Source: Erigeron canadensis (lineage: Eukaryota; Streptophyta; Magnoliopsida; Asterales; Asteraceae). Taken from it: a DNA stretch of 64,000 nucleotides. This document shows positions 1 through 12,893 of this stretch, in pieces. The notes under the pieces were generated by a model. It had not been told where the DNA came from. It saw only the letters and a list, made by a program, of their open reading frames with translations, and ran no database searches. The translations under genes were made by a program, and so were the position numbers. How positions within the stretch are numbered: the stretch's first letter is position 1; each line of letters opens with the position of its first letter. Location: positions 39,724,645 to 39,788,644 of the forward strand of contig NC_057763.1 in the NCBI RefSeq assembly GCF_010389155.1, written 5' to 3'.

Positions 1-149
1 GAGACTGATGAATAGATCAGAAGTTTAATTATAAAATCTACTAATAATTGAGGAAATAGGGTATTTTTGTCTGATGTATCCATTCGATTAGGTAGGGTTA
101 ATTCGCCGATTTTCAGTTTCTTGTTTCTTAATGGTATTATGATTACCAG

Positions 150-648
150 GGACGAATTGTCATCGCAGTATTCACCAATGTCAGAAGATCTAGATGAATG
201 TAGATATTATGAAAGCAATGCATGCTCGCCATCCCATCCCGATAGCCAACCAACTAGCCCTGTTTCTCCATACAGGTTCCAGAGACTTGCTGCCTGTATA
301 TTCTCGCCTGGACCACCCTCCTACCCTGGTGCACCACCTCTGACCCCTTCACAAGCACGTCAACGTGGTTCTGAACCAGAGGGGCGTTTCCCATCATCAC
401 CTAGTGACATATGCCACTCAGCTGATTTGAGGAGAGCTGCATTGATGCGGTCTGTGCAAATGAGAACCCAGCCTATGGGCTCATCATCTCAGTTTGATGC
501 AACGTCCAGTCCAATGCAAGAGGTAGTACAACCATGCTTGTTCATCAAGTCTTTAGTTCAAGAGATTGACAATGAGTGTCCAGTGCATGAAAAATCTTGC
601 AGGATATTGAGCATGGATATAAAAGGAAATGATGAGGCCACCGATTAG
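150..648 (+). CDS. Terminal exon of an unrecognised plant protein (5' part outside window)
   Basis: The 3' exon of a gene entering from the left. An acceptor AG at 148-149 opens the frame that runs to TAG at 646-648, about 165 residues. Upstream in-frame codons look like intron (T-rich, no convincing start). The peptide is rich in Ser and Pro: a run of SP/TSP motifs, then a compact stretch with SPGPPSYPGAP, RQRGSEPEGRFPSSPSDICH and ADLRRAALMRSVQMR. That stretch looks like a conserved nuclear or regulatory plant protein rather than noise. I do not recognise the family and assign no function. There is no signal peptide, membrane segment or catalytic motif in this part. Confidence is good that it is coding and low on identity. 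Confidence 0.6.
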
Positions 649-2178
649 TATATCTTGTATTTCTTTCCCTTTTGGGTTAACCATACAATTTCTTGCTTTA
701 ACAAGCGTTTTCCCTTTTTTTTAATCAAGGAAACGTTGCTAATCAGAAATGATCAAACAAAATACCATTTTCTACAAGTTTTCGGACTTTTTAACAAAAG
801 GTTTTGGGAAACAGACATTGGTTACTCGTAGTTACATGGAAAACACATTCGTATAAGATGTCAAGCTCTGTACGAGCTATATGTAGATAGACAGATAGTG
901 TTTTAAGGCGAATGCATTGATATGGTTGGAATTTGGAAATTACGCTCCATTTATTGCTCTGAACCTAACTTGGAGCCGAATTGGATACCTCAATGGGCTA
1001 ACTACAGTAAAGTGGTAACCTGTTATTTGGTTGAATTAAGAGGGTTTGTTTTAATACCAAACAGCGCTAAACTGCTCCATCAAACTATTGACAGTTTACA
1101 CTTTTAGCACAAAATACAACTAGCATGTAACATATACGGAGTATTAAACTTTTCCATCACTCTTAGAAAATCAAAGAGTTTTCATTGTGATTATGTTATG
1201 AAGTTTTAATTTATAAAAGATAAGTTTCTTTCTCATTTCCTAGTTCCTTGCTCTTTGTAATCTCTCGTTCTCTCATCTCTTGCAAATGCATATATTGTTT
1301 ATAGAGTTATGTTGACTCTTTATGTCAGTGTTATTACACTCAAAAGAAGTTTTTTCTAAACTATTACTCATAAGAAGTTATTTACTATTTATAATATCAC
1401 AAAAAAAAAAACATAAAATTAAATGAGTTAATTGTCAATTGAAACATGCAAATCCAAAACCAGGGTAAAAGACTTGGTTTTTGTTACAGACTTTGCTTCA
1501 AAATCAATTCTTCTTAGGATCATAAAAAAGTTGTCGGTTAATAAAAGCTCTAATTATAAACTACCAAAAAACTCTATCGACAGGCTAATTTTGTCAAAAA
1601 AAATTCAAAATTTAAACGAATAAAGTACGTAACATTATATCATTTGGAAGCTTTTTATATTTTCTCCTCAATTAACTTTTTTTTTAATTTTCATTTTTAA
1701 AAGCAGAAACATGAAAAAACAAAAATAAAGCTGTTATCGGAGAAACCTAGACAATTCCACGTGACATCCAGATTATTATTATAAAAATTGAAACTTAAAA
1801 ATTTCACTAAAAAGGTCCAAGAAAGTTGGCAAAAATTGCAACGTGTACAAATAGCGTTACGTTTATGGATAGAAACGGAAAACAAATACGGAGTACCAAC
1901 ATACGTTACACGTCATTTCCGACACACCCCAACCGTGGTTCAGCTATACAGATATGACGTGGCATATACGGCCTGTAAACTGGACCCCTTCTCTAGTATT
2001 CTTACACGCGCTTTCATTTCAGATTAGAGCTCTACACGACTTCGCATACGCCTGTGACTCATACCAACTTTCAATAACTATCCTAAACTTCTAAACAACT
2101 CTGTCCATACTCCTTTGTTTTAAGCTTCTTCTACTCTTGTATTTCAATTTCTATTTTATTATTTCCAACGTCATATTA
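649..2178. other. Gene-free spacer
   Basis: AT-rich DNA after the stop of the partial gene. It should include its 3' UTR, but I see no certain poly(A) signal. Short open frames here have no protein-like composition. Confidence 0.5.
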
Positions 2179-2460
2179 TCTTCGTCTCTAACACTTTATA
2201 AAACATTTTTTCTTCTAATTTTTCAATTAAATAATTGATAACCTCAAAATACCCTTTTTATTTGTTCACTAATTTAAACATTTTCACTTAAGATACATAT
2301 AATATCTTTACTAAAAATTTTTACTTTTCTCAGCCTTTAAAATAAATAGATTCTTTTTCCTATCAATTGCTTTTACATTAATATTCATACTGCTACGTCC
2401 ACCGCTAACACCATCACTCGTTGTCGCCGTCACCGGCATATCACCCGGGCATTTGTCTAA
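2179..2460 (+). mobile_element. Small Helitron-like element
   Basis: Starts A|TCTTCGTCTC and ends CTAA|T, fitting the Helitron rule (5' TC, 3' CTRR, insertion between A and T). A short C/G-rich stretch with CACCGG and CCCGGG lies just inside the 3' end, as in the other copies of this window. The interior is AT-rich without coding capacity. The 3' hairpin is degenerate, so the call is moderate. Confidence 0.4.
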
Positions 2461-2738
2461 TTACTTTTAAACTACTTGAATCTTTATAATGAAAGACTTA
2501 TAAAAATAATTAAATATCCCTATCAAATATAAAAAATAGGAATTGAACATTCATATAAAAAAACCAAAAATACAAATTACAAAGATCATTTCACTATTCT
2601 GATATAAGCTATTTAAGTACATTATCTTCAAGTTAATCAAATAACAAAAACTTTTGAATAGTTTAAACAAAACTCAATTTAAGTTTTGTGTAATAAAAAT
2701 GTTTGAGATAGTTAGAAAAACAGTTTGACTATCTAAAG

Positions 2739-3385
2739 TATGGATGACATCCGTAGGTAACGAGTATAAATGTCTCTTTTTCATTACCATGTCCAGGGTT
2801 TTTTATGATACATCAATTCGCGGGTATCCATTAACGGGTAATATATTTTATCTATGTTCATGATCTGCGATTATACAAATTCACGGGTAGATCCACGAGT
2901 TTTTTAGTTAATTTATTAACGCCCTTGCCATACGGGTATTCAATGAAGCATTAGTCTGGTTTTTATTTAAGGTATTTCATACAACAAAATACAAATAGTG
3001 TATTATAAAGAAACTAAATGAATACGAAATTCAAATGCTACACAAACAAAGTTTTTCAGATTCTATGTCAAATAGCAATACATCGGACACTATCACACTA
3101 ATATATATCACAAGTATAATATAAATTGTATATAAAATTTAATAAGAGTATGCGGGTTTAACGGTATTTTACGGATATATCCACAAGTCTCTTACATGGG
3201 TATCGCGGGTTGGCGGTACAGATATAACCATGACAGATATAGTATGTGTCTTATTTGTTCGTGACCCGCAAACGGGCACATGTTTACACCCGTTATCCAT
3301 CCACGGTAACATTTATTGAAATTACTTGTTCATAACGGATGGGTATCCGCGTATTATGGGTTTTTTTCGCCTGTTGTCACCCCTA
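2739..3385. mobile_element. Non-autonomous hAT-type element
   Basis: The ends are imperfect inverted repeats: left TATGGATGACATC; right, read inward, TAGGGGTGACAAC. They are flanked by a near-perfect 8-bp duplication, ATCTAAAG (2731-2738) and ATCTAAAC (3386-3393), the size made by hAT transposases. The interior is full of short CGGGTA and TACCCG motifs in both orientations. There is no coding region. Confidence 0.6.
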
Positions 3386-3393
3386 ATCTAAAC

Positions 3394-5079
3394 ACAACTT
3401 TCACTGAATACTTTAAATAAATAATTTTTTTTCTACTTGCGAGATTAAAATATATATAATGAAAAATATGACTATTAAATTAAGGTGTTGGTGTATAAAT
3501 GGTTCTATTATAATTTTTCAAAAAGTGATTTGTCATAAATTCAATTAGACTTATGCTTGTGTAATGCAGCGGCGTGGGGATAATGATGGCGGAGGTGGTG
3601 GTGTTGATGGTGGTAGGGGCGACGACGGGGGCGGCGATGGTGGTGAATGTAAAAGTAATGATGTTTAAGGTGGTATTATAGTTATTTTAAATGTTGGAGG
3701 ATCTATACTGTAAATTATTTTATTAAGGGTATAATAAGTATATTATATAGAGATGTTTAAATTAATGAATAAAAGGGAAGGGTATTTTTGGTTTTTCAAA
3801 AATAAAAATTAAGAAAGAAAAAAGGTGATTTATTTTATTACATAGTATAAATTAAGTCATTGAGGAGGTAATTAGGATTAAAAGACTCGCTAAAAATTTC
3901 ACATTGAATTAAGCAGTACGTTAGAGTTTCGTATATCCAGTTTGGCACATTCAAAAACTGATTCCCTTGTTTAAATATTTGGTTGAATCATGTGATACGT
4001 TATACGTAGTTTCATTCTACCCGGCAATGGAACAAGATAATAACCCAAATAAAACTTTCATTCTTGTCACAACTTTGTACCATGAAGTAGAATTGAAAAC
4101 ATTCACATACAACAATTGTCATTATCACATACAACAATTGCGTTTTCGAAGTCTCCCTCGGTCCATTTATATGTCTCCGAGTAAACAACAATATCGAGGG
4201 TGCCTTTATTAGAACAATATATCCTGTTAAGAGTTGCATATGATTCCATTTTACATTAACTAACAATACTAAAGTAGAGTCTGTGTGATGGAAAAAAAGT
4301 TTGATAAGGAAAGGGAAAAAAAATGTCATATCACAAAGCCAAACTTCGATAATGTACCCTGTATTCTAGAGCAATATACACATTAATTTGGTTAACCTAA
4401 CTTATTGGGTGAGAGGGATGGATTTCTTGGTTTAGTGAAACATGTAAATAAAGACGGTTTACTTGATGCTCCGGCCTCCAAGACAAACCTTTTTTTCTTT
4501 CCAACTTTTTTGATCATATTAATATTAATTTTTGTCAAATTTACAATGCGTAACATCTTTATCAAAATATGATACGAGGAGAATGCATATATAAGTTAAC
4601 ACAAAAATTCATATAGGGTAGTCTGCTCACTATTGTTTGCTTTTAGCTTGTAATTAAATTTTTGATGAGTATGAGTTTAAGTTGGATAAGATATAACACT
4701 AGACACCTCACAATATAATGATGAATCTATACACATATTCTAAATTACAAGATGTAGTCAGTGAGCTGTTATATGTGATTTAATAGAAAAACCTACAGAA
4801 CATGTCACTCTAGAAAATCAAAGTCATGACCTAAGATAAAACCATAAATAACTCGAGCCAGTTGATTAATCTTTAATTGTCAAATAAAAGAATTAGACAT
4901 GAAAACAAGAATTACATTCAAACCCGTTTCATTTAATGGGTATAAAAGAAAACATTTTCTGTGTTTTATATTACATGTATACATTCTTTTACATTTTTAC
5001 AATTAAAATATTACATATCACTTATATTTCGACTCCCAGTTAGTAATACTCAATTAAACACACTAGAAATAATTATATC
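3394..5079. other. Gene-free spacer with a GC-rich Helitron-like remnant
   Basis: No supported gene. The segment 3565-3660 is strikingly G-rich (GGTGGT, GGCGG repeats). It resembles the reverse complement of the C-rich tract before the 3' hairpin of the window's Helitrons, so it may be a decayed minus-strand copy. The open frames at 3967-4329 overlap on both strands and look random. Confidence 0.4.
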
Positions 5080-5322
5080 GTTTGGTATAATAAAATGAAA
5101 ATGGTGAAAATAAAATAAGAAATTTCTCTTGTTTGGTTGGATAAAAAATGCTAAATGGAATCAAAAATTAAGAATTGAAAAACACTTTCATTCTCGTAAT
5201 TCTTTGCAAAATGATGAGGAATGGTATGAATGAAATCAACTTACATTGTTTTTCTTTTCATTTGTTTTGTCTATTAATTTTGATTATTTATATTATAATA
5301 GAGTGATTATATTATACCAAAC
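5080..5322. mobile_element. MITE-like element with 12-bp inverted ends
   Basis: Perfect 12-bp terminal inverted repeats, GTTTGGTATAAT at the left and ATTATACCAAAC at the right, enclose 243 bp of AT-rich non-coding DNA. I cannot see a clear target duplication, so the superfamily is undetermined. Confidence 0.45.
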
Positions 5323-5505
5323 AATGAAATTTTTTTTCTTTTCAAATAGTTATTATCTTTTAATCATTTCTATTCTCTATTTAATTTCTATTTTTTTATA
5401 ATTCCCTTTTACAAAACATTTTTATAATATGATAATTAGAGTAGATGAGTGATTCACAGTAGTTTTTATTATGATATTAAATTGTTTTAAACGGTTTATT
5501 CCTTA

Positions 5506-5605
5506 CGAGAATCATACCCGCGCATTGTGACAACAGTGGAAGTGGTGACGGGGGTGATGTAATGGCGGCGGTGGCGAATAATATAGGTTGTTAATGTAAT
5601 TTGGT
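5506..5605 (-). mobile_element. Helitron 3' end, truncated
   Basis: On the minus strand the sequence ends with an AATGCGCGGGTA motif followed by CTCG and then T, matching other Helitron 3' ends here (for example 12577 and 61175). The G-rich tract that follows on the plus strand is the usual subterminal region. No 5' end is found; the neighbouring Mutator-like element may have displaced it. Confidence 0.45.
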
Positions 5606-7022
5606 TTTGATGAAATGTTGAAACTTAAATGGCTAATTGACTAAAAAGTTACCTCAACTTGTCATATTTCACTTTATTGAGGTTAAATGAAAAAAGTGTC
5701 CTATGTTGGGGACAAAAACCGGTTAAAACATCTATTATAGGTCCGGACCGGCTGAGGCATCATGTAGGGTCGGTCATTACTTACGTGGCAATCATGTGTA
5801 CACCAAGAACCCCACTTAACAATATTATATTTAGATTTAAATCAGAAATAAATACTTCCATTCTTTTTCACCTCACTCTCCCCCTTTTCAGATCCCGGCA
5901 AACCCCACCGTCGGACCGCCACTACATACTTCTTACGACATTATTAACAACCCTTTTGATTTCGAATACATCTTTCATTTAATCACATGACCATATATCC
6001 AATTTGATTTCATTAATATAATAATAAAATAAGAGGAGAAAAAGAAAATCAACGAAATTGATCAACAACTTCTCTCATCAATTCAATCACCCATTATACA
6101 TCGAATAAATCGGAAATTCATAAGGATTTGACCGCAGTAACATTATGAACATAATGATATGTTCAGATTTCCGATTGATGAGGTTTCATTGACAGTTGAG
6201 TTTTCTAGCGAGTGGTGAATTTTCCGATGAGGTTCAAAATTACTTTTTGCTGGTCAGTGTTTGTGCGGATTGGATTTCTGAGTGTTTTGGTACGGATTTT
6301 GTGTCTTACTGTTTTTGGTCAAGATTTGTTCGCGATCAATTTCTGAGTGTTTTGGTGTCAATTTTGTGTCTTAATTAAGAGAAACGGGGGAGTAATCAAG
6401 GTTTTCATTATTATATTAATTAAAAACGCATTTATATCAGTTTCGTTGATTTTCTTTTGATTTCGATCAAGAAGAGCAATTTGATTTTGAATAAAAAACC
6501 TTAACCGCTTGGTTTTTTCATTCTCACCGCCGCTGACCACCACTGCTCCGCCAAAAGTTGTAACCGCCGACGTGAACATCACCATCACTTTAAATGGGTC
6601 TAATATATTATGTGAGAGTTTATACATATGTGAGTTTTGAGATATTAATGTTTGTTAATTGAATAGGAGATAAGATTTGAAATGAAAATGGATTTGGATT
6701 TGAATTTAGAAAATGTTATGATTTTGGGTGGTTTGATTTTTATCTTTTGCATTTGAGATAGATGTTGATATGAGATGATATAAATATGATGACATGGTAT
6801 ACAATTTATTATCTTTTTTTCATTTATTTAATATAAATTAAATTAAAAGTAAATTATGATCGATAATTTGTTGCTTAGGTCACAATAAATGTTTTAACCA
6901 GTTTTTGTCTCCAACATAAAACACATTTTTGTCTTTTATCTTTTAACCTCGATAAAATAAAAAGTAATAAATTGAAGTACTTTTCCATCCATTAGCTCAA
7001 TATAAATATATCAACATTTGTA
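5606..7022. mobile_element. Mutator-like element with long inverted repeats
   Basis: About 100 bp at 5645-5740 recur inverted at 6882-6984. Both arms share GAGGTTAA, then ATGTTGG(G/A)GACAAAAAC and GGTTAAAACAT in the same order. Weaker similarity continues outward to roughly 5606 and 7022. Long terminal inverted repeats of this kind are typical of Mutator-like elements. No 9-bp duplication is clear, so the outer limits are approximate. The interior (5740-6880) is non-coding and holds an imperfect duplication around 6265-6375. The C-rich stretches at 5880-5930 and 6510-6600 could be captured host DNA. No MURA transposase is present. Confidence 0.55.
7001..7008 (+). promoter_or_regulatory. Possible TATA box of the lipase gene
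   Basis: TATAAATA lies 387 bp upstream of the lipase ATG, inside or at the edge of the right arm of the Mutator-like element. A CT-rich stretch follows around 7200. Assignment is by motif only. Confidence 0.3.
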
Positions 7023-7394
7023 TCTGTATTTCTTTATTATTGGGAAAGTTGTGAATCGAAAATAGTATATTTAATTATTTCTTTTTATGAAGAACTGATT
7101 TAATTTAATATTATTAATTAATTGAGAAAAAAAAAGTTTTGATTTTGGAAAGCACCACCTATTTATGGCATGCTTGTATTGCTTCCTCATACATAACGTG
7201 CAACAATACACCCCCTCCTTTTCTCTCTCAAAATATCAAAAAAAATCAAACCTCAACAAATTATTATTTATTTATTTTTCTATTTTTTCATTCTTCTCCC
7301 AATTTATTTGAAATAAAAATTTGATTTCATATTCTATAAAATCATAAATTTTCATCTCAATTTGCATAAATAAAACTAAATATTAAAAAACCAA

Positions 7395-10375
7395 ATGGAT
7401 GGAATATATCTAAAAACAGGGTTTATAGGAATCACAACTCCGATCACCACCACCACCGCCGGCGAGCTGCGTAAACCGACATCTCAAATCACCACCGCCA
7501 GCGTCCACCGTACAACCACCACTGCAATTTCGTCGGAAAACCCATCAGTATCAAAACCATGGGGCTTTTCTTTAAAATTTCCATTCAATTCCTTATTCAA
7601 CAAAAACGCGGTGGCCGTAAACGACGGCGTATCGGTTGACGGAAATGAAGAATCAAATGAAGAAGAAATTGAAAATGAAAATGAAAATGATTTGAATTTG
7701 AAAAATGAAAACTGGGTATTGAAAATACTTCATGTAAGATCATTGTGGAATGATAAAAAACAAGAAAGTTGTAATGATAATGGTGAAGATCAAGATTCTA
7801 AAAAGGAGGTTGCTTTCGATGAAATGGAGTGTGATTCTTGTAGAGTTGATGATGATGAAAAAGATGAAGAAATCGAATTCGATAAGAATTCGTTTTCGAA
7901 ATTGCTTAGAAGAGTTTCTTTGACTGAAGCTAGATTGTATTCTCAAATGTCTTATTTGGGGAGTTTAGCTTATTCAATACCTCAAATTAAGGTAACCTTT
8001 TTCCATTCTTTCTACAATTTTTTTTTTAATTATTATATAGTGTTTATGTAGGTGTTTGTCGAAATGACTAAATGGTGATTCCTTAAGAAATTATTATAAA
8101 AGTTTCAATTTTGATAAAATGTTGCTCTATTATTATTATTATTTGTTTTTGAAGGTGTTATGAGGATGTTTAGATCTAGGATTTTTATATGTTCAATGAA
8201 TTGATTTTTAGCAATTTGGGTTAAGTTTGTTTTCCATATTCTCAATTTCCATATTCTCGACTAGTATCTGTTGATGATGATATGACATGTCACATAATAG
8301 CTGCCTAGATTTGAACATTAAAAAACAAATGCAAAAGAAAGTTACCCGAAGAGAGGAAATGTGCATAGTGTGTTCCACCAAAATGTAATTTTCCTCTTAG
8401 TGATTAGTAATGTTAATGGTTAGGGATCTTTAATTGAAAGAGCTATAATTATTCTTACTATTATTTGCAATGTAGTTGGAATCTGGGTAGCAATCAAATT
8501 GTTTCTCGGGCTATTTGAACATAGGTTTAGAAAGAAGCTTTTTATGTAGTGCTATTTACAATCAAAATTAGATCTTGATATATGTTTTTTTGTTTCTCTG
8601 TAGCCTGGGAATCTACTGAAACATTATAGACTGCGGTTTGTTACTTCATCGATAGAAAAGAAAGCCCAGCTGGCTGAAAAAGCTGAGAAAGAGAAGGAGC
8701 AAAAGGCCATTCAGGAAGGAAAGGATAGCAATATGGAAAAGGAAGATGATGAGACATTGAAAGCTGAGAAAGAAATAGTCTCAGAAGTAGAAGAAACCCC
8801 ACAGAAGGCTGAAGACGAAAAGGAGAAGGAAGGTAAGAATCTGATAAGTGCTTCTATAGCGTATCATATTGCAGCCTCGGCTGCTTCTTATCTGCATTCT
8901 CAAACAAAGAGTATCATTCCTTTTAAGTCTTCTGAAAACAAAAGTGGTGAAGGTGGTATGACAAAAGCAGAGGTTGCTTCGTTAATGGCAACCACCGATT
9001 CGGTGACTGCTGTGGTTGCTGCTAAGGAAGAAGTGAAACAGGCAGTTGCTGATGATCTGAAGTCAATGCATTCCTCGCCTTGTGAATGGTTCATATGTGA
9101 TGATGATGAAAGTATGACCAGATACTTTGTCATTCAGGGCTCTGAATCACTTGCATCATGGCAAGCTAATCTGCTTTTTGAGCCTATTCAGTTTGAGGTA
9201 TAACTTTCGTGAATATTTGTAATTTTTTAATTATGTATCTTGTTCAAAAGACATCTTTAACTAAGGTACTGTTATGTTCAGGGATTGGATGTGATTGTGC
9301 ATAGAGGTATATATGAGGCTGCAAAGGGCATTTACGAGCAAATGCTGCTTGAAGTACATGCACACCTTGAACGTTATGGAGATCGTGCAAAGTTCCGTTT
9401 CACTGGGCATTCTCTTGGAGGAAGCTTATCGTTGCTTGTAAATCTCATGTTGTTGATAAGGGAACAAGTTCCTCGTTCTTCTTTACTTCCAGTTATAACA
9501 TTTGGTGCACCCTCAGTTATGTGTGGAGGAAACCGTTTGCTTCATAACCTCGGGTTACCTAAAAGTCATCTCCAAGCAATAACAATGCATCGTGACATTG
9601 TACCCCGAGCTTTTTCTTGTAGATACCCAGGTCGTGTAGCTGAACTTCTAAAGGCGGTAAATGGAAATTTCCGAAATCACCCATGCCTCACTAACCAGGT
9701 ACCAAAATGTTATGCTGTTTTTACTTTTTATTAGGAGTTTGGGTTTGGTTAAATTTTTGTGCACTAGTCCTTTATATAGTCAGACAATTTGTTAATTCCA
9801 GTAATTTGTTTCTATGGCAGAATTTGTTATATGCACCAATGGGAGAGTTCTTGATTCTGCAGCCAGATGCAAAACATTCACCAAATCACGATCTCCTTCC
9901 TTCGGGTAGTGGTCTGTATATTTTGACCTCCCCTGTATCAGATGTGATAGAAGCCGAGAAGCAAACAAGAGCTGCACAGTCCGTGTTCTTGAACACACCT
10001 CACCCGCTGGAGATCTTGAGTGATCGTGGCGCGTATGGTTCAACAGGTACAATTCAAAGGGACCATGATATGGAATCATACCTGGTATCAGTTCAGAGTG
10101 TGATCCGTCAAGAGCTCAAATCTGTAAGAAAAACTAGACGAGAACATCGCCGACGTGCTTGGTGGCCTTTGGTGGCATCACGCGACAATGATCTGGGTCC
10201 TATTGGAGCAGATCAAAGTCAGGTCAAGTTCACAGGTGTATTGCAGACAGGAAGCGAGTCTGTGAAAAGATTCACGAGGCTGGTTGCATCTGAACATATG
10301 CATTTCTTTGTAATACTTTTGCTCCCTGCAAGATTGTTGTTTGTTCAAGCATGCAATGTGATGCGCATTGGTTAG
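7395..10375 (+). CDS. PLIP: PLIP-type plastid phospholipase A1 (class-3 lipase)
   Basis: Predicted exons are 7395-7991, 8604-9197, 9282-9698 and 9821-10375, all phase 0 with GT-AG introns, giving 720 aa. The start is the first ATG after an AT-rich leader. The N terminus is rich in Ser, Thr and basic residues, fitting a plastid transit peptide, and is followed by a Glu/Asn/Asp-rich stretch. The family block [19 protein letters not shown] sits near residue 175, and a Lys/Glu-rich region follows. The catalytic domain has GHSLGG with the nucleophile Ser441. Asp502 (in HRDIVP) and His618 (in DHDMESYL) are the likely triad partners. Plant PLIP enzymes release acyl chains from plastid membrane glycerolipids and feed oil or jasmonate synthesis. 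I assign the subfamily from these blocks and cannot say which paralogue (PLIP1, 2 or 3). All key residues are present, so it looks functional. Confidence 0.9.
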
Positions 10376-11083
10376 ATAAGACGCATCCGACGATCCAGCA
10401 ATTCATTTAAGTATGGGTAAAAAAATTATTCTTTATTGGTTAATATTGATCGGGAAATTACCATGAACGGAAAAAGTAATTATACATTTATATATATATA
10501 AAATTTAGATCGTTGATATGTTGATTAAAATCGACTTTCTTCCTAGTCATGTCGTTTTTATGTGTTTGTAAAGTGTGCATTTTATTTTGTATTAGGAGGT
10601 TATTTGGTTAATGATTACTTATACGAAAGTAATATAACGACTTGTAGCGTATGAAGAAAATGCATGTTGCGTAGGTGCAACAACCTTTGATTTGTAAAAT
10701 GTTGGAATCAAGTGGGCAGCAACATCACATAAATGTCATTTTATGGTTTAAAAGTAAAAGACTATATAAACTTGATAAGGACCACGCGTAGACAATAAAG
10801 GAGACAAAATAAAGGTCATGGTCCGGATCCTTTTGGTCCCTTCCAACAAGCCATCTTGGCTGATTATATGGAGATTGAACCACTTGATTTGTGGAGTCAG
10901 CTTTGGATATATACAAACCAAGCCATGTTGCCTTTTTTTGAAGTTTTTGTTGCCCTATGGCTAGGGTGGCTTCCATTTCAAATCTAAGTGGATATGTACA
11001 CGTTCTCAGCAAATGGTCTATATCCACAATGTCTCCTGTGAGCTTATACACTCGTGTAGGACCAAGTTTCCTGGAAAGTTCAT
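10376..11083. other. Lipase 3' flank with an unresolved open frame
   Basis: Holds the lipase 3' UTR. The minus-strand frame 11111-10725 (128 codons) is less random-looking than its neighbours, but a 57-codon plus-strand frame (10958-11131) covers the same bases. I recognise neither. It could be a decayed exon. There is no start context or splice evidence. Confidence 0.3.
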
Positions 11084-11343
11084 GGAATGGTGCCAAGGTG
11101 ATGGCAACCAATCAAACGATACCAATATAGAAATATAGTAATCGTAATAGTAATATTAGTAATACATAACATTTATGACCAACTATTGAAAATTCTAAAT
11201 ATATAAAAATAAGAAGGAAAAAAAAAAACAAATCAAGGAACCGTCCATGTGAGTAAATCAAACAACTCATTTGAAAACTTGTCTCACGGAGATTAGGACA
11301 GTCTGAGTTTCAACCATTGGATCGATTTGTAATAACATCGTTG
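11084..11343. repeat. Direct repeat, copy 1
   Basis: Begins GGAATGGTGCCAAGG and ends near TTTGTAATAACATCGTTG. The same blocks in the same order occur at 13240-13410, with deletions. Similarity starts and stops abruptly. Its nature is unknown. Confidence 0.55.
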
Positions 11344-11401
11344 ACCCAATTTTAAAATCTGCTAATATTATTCCCACATTGGTGGATGGGCAACAAAGAG
11401 G

Positions 11402-12005
11402 CAGTGGCGGACTTAGGATTCCAAATGACCCGTAGCACAATTACACGGATGATACCTACCCCAAATTATTCTTTTGGTACAAACTTTTAAATTTCCACTC
11501 GGACCATATCTAAACTTGCATTTTTCACACTCATCATACCCAAAGTTTCACTTTTCCACTCGGACCATACATGTCTATTTGGCCGTTTCAAGCCACGTGT
11601 CGTGCACGTGAGGTATCAAACACGTAATTACATGTATCATTCGTGTAATATATTCTAAAACTAGTTACTAAGAATTTTAAAGTTTTATTTATATTTATTT
11701 ATTAAGTTGGATAGATATGATATTTCATATGGGAAAATTATACTTTTTTATATTTTTGTATTATCTTTTGAATAAACTTTCATTAAGAAGATACAAATAA
11801 ATTGTAAAAAAAAAAACTAAAATTAAAAACAAAAAATGATACAAATAAGTTGTAAAAAGAAAAAAAACAAAAACAAAAAATAATACAAATAAGTTGTAAA
11901 AATGAAAAAATAAAATTAAAACATCCTCATTATTCTCATTCTTGTTTCATCAATAAGATAAATAATAATAATAATCAAAAAGCTTTCTATGCATGATTGA
12001 ATAAA

Positions 12006-12060
<55 letters not shown>

Positions 12061-12539
12061 CTTTTAAAAGAAAATTCTTCATAATAAATATTTTTACGGT
12101 CTAAAACTTCTAACATCAAGTGAAAGTAAAACAAAAAATCAAATGTTTTGAAATAAGAGAGGATATCAGATGCTTGATTTCGGTTAGATAAAGTGGCACC
12201 ATCCTATTTAACATACGTAAGCACCTTAATAACTTCAGGAAACAACTTCATCAAACTCGTGTATAAACTATAATTGTGTGGTTATGATTGGGCCACAATT
12301 ATAAAAGTATTTACAATTAAAATATTACAATTAAATTAGTAGGTATTTATTTCCACCTTTTTTTTTTCCTAAACGATGTATAAAATGTAAATGTTTTTTT
12401 TTTACCAGTATCCTATTTTTTTTAGACCCGTAGCACCAATACATAACATAACATAAAAAGTTTTAAAAAAATTTCACTTGACGGACGAAACGGACCCGTA
12501 GCCTCGACTACCCCTACATTTTATGTCGGTCCGCCCCTG
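11402..12539. mobile_element. Non-autonomous hAT element with perfect 8-bp duplication
   Basis: Left end CAGTGGCGGAC; right end read inward CAGGGGCGGAC. Both are flanked by the identical octamer CAAAGAGG (11394-11401 and 12540-12547). The 1,138-bp interior is AT-rich, repeats a GTTGTAAAAA motif, carries a long AAT microsatellite and has no coding frame. This is one of the clearest transposons in the window. Confidence 0.8.
12006..12057. repeat. (AAT)n microsatellite
   Basis: About 17 uninterrupted trinucleotide units inside the hAT element. It creates the poly-Ile minus-strand open frame at this spot, which is not a gene. Confidence 0.9.
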
Positions 12540-12576
12540 CAAAGAGGAGTAGGCATAATAAATAAATTATATAAGA

Positions 12577-12880
12577 CGAGCATAGTACCCGCGCAATGCG
12601 ACGACAGTGGTGGGGAAGGCGGTCTAGTGGTGTCGGTAATGGTACTATTCGTGGTAGTGGTTGTGTCAAGTGGTATAAGTTGATGTAATTGTGATAGTAA
12701 AAATTTATAGAAGATAAGAGCTTAAAGTGTTAATTATTAAAATAAAAATTTAGAGTGTAAATTAATTCATTAAGGGCTAAACTTAAAAAGTCAAGGGCAA
12801 TTTTGGTAATTCAAAGATAGAATTACCTAAAATAGAAATTAGGCTTTTTCTTTATAAGAGAATATAGATATAGATATAGA
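12577..12880 (-). mobile_element. Small Helitron
   Basis: Read on the minus strand it starts A|TCTATATCTATATC and ends with an ATTGCGCGGGTACTATG hairpin region, then CTCG|T. The A and T flanks fit Helitron insertion. The length (304 bp), a G-rich (plus strand) subterminal tract and a TTTATAAAGA-type start are shared with the copy at 60915-61175. Confidence 0.6.
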
Positions 12881-12893
12881 TATTGGGTATAGT

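Noticed and set aside
3967..4329. Overlapping 81- and 105-codon frames on opposite strands
   Set aside because: No domain, no coding composition; overlap suggests chance.
11916..12134. Minus-strand open frame with a poly-Ile tract
   Set aside because: Created by the AAT microsatellite inside a hAT element.
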